Shown here in pieces: positions 61,654-64,000 of a stretch of DNA of 64,000 nt. Position 1 is the stretch's first letter. Every line of letters begins with the position of its first letter. The notes under the pieces were generated by a model. It worked only from the letters and a program-made list of their open reading frames with translations, was not told the DNA's origin and made no database searches. This stretch comes from Virgibacillus phasianinus (GTDB lineage Bacteria; Bacillota; Bacilli; Bacillales; Amphibacillaceae): positions 3,534,001 through 3,598,000 of the forward strand of contig NZ_CP022315.1 in the NCBI RefSeq assembly GCF_002216775.1. The letters are read 5' to 3'. The position numbers were made by a program, and so were the translations under genes.

Positions 61654-62736
61654 CTACACATTTACCATTATTTCTTTTAACGCATTTCTCACACGTTCAT
61701 TTTGCTCTTCTAAACCAATTGTAATGCGGGCGCTCGTCGGAAAGCCCAGTGCTTTGCCAGAGCGGACAATGAGACCCTTGGATAATAAAAATTGAGCAAT
61801 TTCGTCCCCATCACGTTCGAAATCAATTAAAATAAAATTTCCCTCAGATGGATAGAAATGAAGATTATGCTCCCTGCAAAAGTGGTAATATTTCTCCCGT
61901 TCCAGCGCGTTACGTTGACGACTTTCAGCCACAAAGTCCTGGTCTGTCATTGCGACGGATGTAACTAATTGGCCAAGCACATTTGTATTAAATGGCGGGC
62001 GGGCGGATTCAAGCCGTTGGATATTTTCCTCAGACGAAATCCCGTAACCTACACGAAAACTGGCAAGCCCATATATTTTTGAGAATGTCCGCATGATGAC
62101 CAGATTCGGATATTTTTCAATAAACGGAAGCGAATCATATGGTTCTTCTACATATTCGTAGTAAGCTTCATCAAGCACAACTAATACATCACTCGGAACT
62201 TTTTCAAGAAATGCTTGAAGTTCCTTCTTTGGAGTATAACTTCCCGTCGGATTATTTGGGCTGCATACCCAAACTATTGCCGTGTTCTCATCAATTTCCA
62301 ACAGCATTTGATGCAAATCATGATAGCCATCGATAAGCTCGACTTCGCGCACCTCAGCTCCTTCGATGACAGCATTGTGTCTATACTGTGGAAAAGTTGG
62401 TTTGGCCATTACTGTATTTTTACCATGTTCAAGCATTGCTCTTGAAATAATTTGAATAAGTTCATCTGTACCATTTGAAAAAACAAGCTGTTTTTCGTTC
62501 ACGCCTAATACTGAAGCGGTTACCTCCCGTATTTCGGAGGCATTGCCGTCAGGATAAAGAACATAGGATGATTCAAAATTCTTTAGGGCTTCATCGACTT
62601 TCGGTGAATAACCATACGGATTCTCGTTCGATGCCAATTTGACAATGGAGTCAAGCTGGTACTCCTTTTTTACATCTTCTATCGACTTACCAGGCTGATA
62701 TGGTTGTAATCCTAGAATTTGCTTTTTCCATTTCAT
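61654..62736 (-). CDS. hisC: Histidinol-phosphate / aromatic aminotransferase
   Basis: 360-residue fold-type I aminotransferase. 'KLASNENPYGYSPKVDEALK' is the N-terminal arm, 'VWVCSPNNPTGSYTP' the PLP-contact motif, and the PLP lysine is in 'IMRTFSKIYGLASFRVGYG'; 'SARITIGLEEQNERV' closes it. In Bacillus the single HisC serves both histidine synthesis and the transamination of phenylpyruvate and hydroxyphenylpyruvate, which explains its place between aroA and tyrA. Confidence 0.93.
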   Translation of the reverse strand: MKWKKQILGLQPYQPGKSIEDVKKEYQLDSIVKLASNENPYGYSPKVDEALKNFESSYVLYPDGNASEIREVTASVLGVNEKQLVFSNGTDELIQIISRAMLEHGKNTVMAKPTFPQYRHNAVIEGAEVREVELIDGYHDLHQMLLEIDENTAIVWVCSPNNPTGSYTPKKELQAFLEKVPSDVLVVLDEAYYEYVEEPYDSLPFIEKYPNLVIMRTFSKIYGLASFRVGYGISSEENIQRLESARPPFNTNVLGQLVTSVAMTDQDFVAESRQRNALEREKYYHFCREHNLHFYPSEGNFILIDFERDGDEIAQFLLSKGLIVRSGKALGFPTSARITIGLEEQNERVRNALKEIMVNV

Positions 62737-62778
62737 ACCGATTCACTCCTTATTTTTGAAAGGGGCATTAATACCCCC

Positions 62779-63873
62779 TTACTTATACACAACTTGCTGA
62801 ACTAATCTATCTTTAAACGTTTTTAAATCATTGATGAACGTATTGAACTCCGCAATATCCATCTGTTGTGCGGAATCAGATAAAGCAACTGCAGGATCCG
62901 GGTGAACTTCTGCCATCACAGCATCCGCGCCAATTGCAAGGGCTGCTTTAGCTGTTGGGAACAGCAAGTCTTTTCTCCCTGTAGAGTGGGTAACGTCAAC
63001 TACAACAGGCAAATGTGTTTCCTGCTTTAAGATTGGCACTGCTGAAATATCCAATGTATTTCGTGTTGCCTTTTCATATGTGCGAATACCGCGCTCACAT
63101 AAAATGATTTGATCGTTCCCTTGTGAAATAATGTACTCCGCTGCATTAACAAATTCGTCAATGGTTGCAGAAAGTCCACGTTTAAGCAGAACAGGCTTTT
63201 TCACTTTTCCAACCGTTTTCAGTAATTCAAAGTTCTGCATGTTACGGGCACCAATTTGAATGACATCAACATAATCCAAAGCTGTTTCAACGTCTTGTGG
63301 TGTGAGAATTTCACTAACAACCGACATTCCCACTTCATCCGCAACCCTTCTTAATATTTGTAAGCCTTCGATTCCAAGCCCCTGGAAATCATATGGAGAA
63401 GTTCTTGGCTTAAACGCACCGCCACGCATCAACGTTAGACCTTGCTGTTTCATTGCCAATGCCACAGCTTTTACTTGTTCATAACCTTCAACTGCACATG
63501 GACCCATAATGAACCGTTGCTCGCCGTCGCCAATTTTTTGGCCATTGACATCAACAATCGTATTTTCGGGGCGGGCCTTCCTAGAAACCAGTAATGCCTT
63601 TTTATGATTATCCTTTTGCAGCTCCAGGCTTGCTTTGAAAATTTCTTTGAAAAGATGTTGTACGGTTGATAATTCAAATGGTCCATTATGGTGGTCATTG
63701 ATCAGATCAAGCGATTGACGTTCACGGACCGGATCGAATCTGGTGATCCCTTGTTTTTCTTTTTGTTTACCAATTTCCTGAACGATCTCTGCACGCTCAT
63801 TTAATAATTTTAAAATTTCTAAGTTAACTCCATCTATCTGATCACGTAATTGTGCTAGTTCGTTTGTACTCAT
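62779..63873 (-). CDS. aroA: Bifunctional chorismate mutase / DAHP synthase
   Basis: 364 residues. The first 85 are an AroQ-type chorismate mutase helix bundle ('[20 protein letters not shown]'), which also acts as the sensor for chorismate/prephenate inhibition; the rest is a type I-beta (KDO8P-synthase-like) DAHP synthase: '[20 protein letters not shown]', '[20 protein letters not shown]', '[19 protein letters not shown]' and '[15 protein letters not shown]'. This is the AroA(G) type of Bacillus. First gene of the operon, behind an apparent T-box terminator. Confidence 0.94.
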   Translation of the reverse strand: MSTNELAQLRDQIDGVNLEILKLLNERAEIVQEIGKQKEKQGITRFDPVRERQSLDLINDHHNGPFELSTVQHLFKEIFKASLELQKDNHKKALLVSRKARPENTIVDVNGQKIGDGEQRFIMGPCAVEGYEQVKAVALAMKQQGLTLMRGGAFKPRTSPYDFQGLGIEGLQILRRVADEVGMSVVSEILTPQDVETALDYVDVIQIGARNMQNFELLKTVGKVKKPVLLKRGLSATIDEFVNAAEYIISQGNDQIILCERGIRTYEKATRNTLDISAVPILKQETHLPVVVDVTHSTGRKDLLFPTAKAALAIGADAVMAEVHPDPAVALSDSAQQMDIAEFNTFINDLKTFKDRLVQQVVYK

Positions 63874-63952
63874 ACTGTAATTCCTCCTAATATTTTTGTT
63901 ATTTGGTAAAGCCGGGGCGAAAAAAGCATCACCTCTTTCAAGTTAATATAGT

Positions 63953-64000
63953 AAAATCGCCCCTGTCGCTCTTTGAAACGACAGGGACGATTCTCACCGT
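63953..64000 (-). promoter_or_regulatory. 3' end of a probable T-box leader (terminator) before aroA
   Basis: On the minus strand the window edge reads 'ACGGTGAGAATCGTCCCTGT' followed by a stem 'AATCGTCCCTGTCG'/'CGACAGGGGCGATTTT'. A '-CGGTGAGAA-CGTCCCTGT' stretch just before a 'GGGACG'-type terminator stem is how many T-box leaders end. The T-box core itself lies outside the window, so this is an inference from one edge. Confidence 0.5.

Overview
The window is chromosomal DNA of a low-GC Gram-positive bacterium of the Bacillaceae, most like the halotolerant Oceanobacillus/Virgibacillus/Lentibacillus group. This rests on the T-box leaders, the rRNA sequences, a YjcZ-type small-protein pair, a YppG-like protein, a thermolysin-type protease and the gene order of the amino-acid operons. 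Genus is an inference; no database was searched.

Layout. 1-6.7 kb holds assorted small enzymes (VOC proteins, methyltransferase, GNAT, HAD phosphatase, hydratase) mixed with broken genes. 6.7-28.9 kb is an amino-acid block: ilvB-ilvH-ilvC-leuABCD-ilvA and lysC-hom-thrC-thrB, each behind its own T-box leader with an apparent isoleucine (ATC) specifier; ilvD; a divergent class V aminotransferase-serA pair; and ilvE. Together these can make serine, threonine, isoleucine, valine and leucine, and both T-boxes would respond to uncharged tRNA-Ile. 28.8-37.2 kb has a decayed aminoglycoside adenylyltransferase gene, Hsp20, tiny glycine-rich membrane peptides, a cidA/cidB/cidR holin-like locus and a cassette of NhaC-type antiporter, enolase-superfamily enzyme and GNAT.

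37.2-42.8 kb is the most unusual part. It contains an IS-related miniature element, a secreted neutral protease, a type I toxin/antisense-RNA pair, and an AimR-like (arbitrium/RRNPP) receptor gene. Two short ORFs follow the receptor, and both end in the same octapeptide, DPGYGDVD. The eight codons differ only at synonymous positions, which points to selection on the peptide. No phage genes are seen around it, so this looks like a chromosomal peptide-signalling cassette.

43.0-48.5 kb is a complete rRNA operon (16S-23S-5S, minus strand) with three tandem promoters. 48.6-57.0 kb carries an apparent D-amino-acid catabolic operon (Asp/Glu racemase, D-cysteine desulfhydrase, D-threonine aldolase-like enzyme, threonine-synthase-like enzyme), a divergent dicarboxylate/amino-acid symporter, and an amidohydrolase-permease pair. 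57.5-59.3 kb is an IS1182-family insertion sequence lying against the stop codon of a bile-acid:Na+ symporter-family gene. 60.5-64.0 kb is an aromatic operon, aroA(G)-hisC-tyrA; what looks like the terminator end of another T-box leader sits at the window edge.

Dispersed intergenic repeats occur throughout. One family shares its terminal repeat with the IS1182 element, which suggests non-autonomous derivatives.
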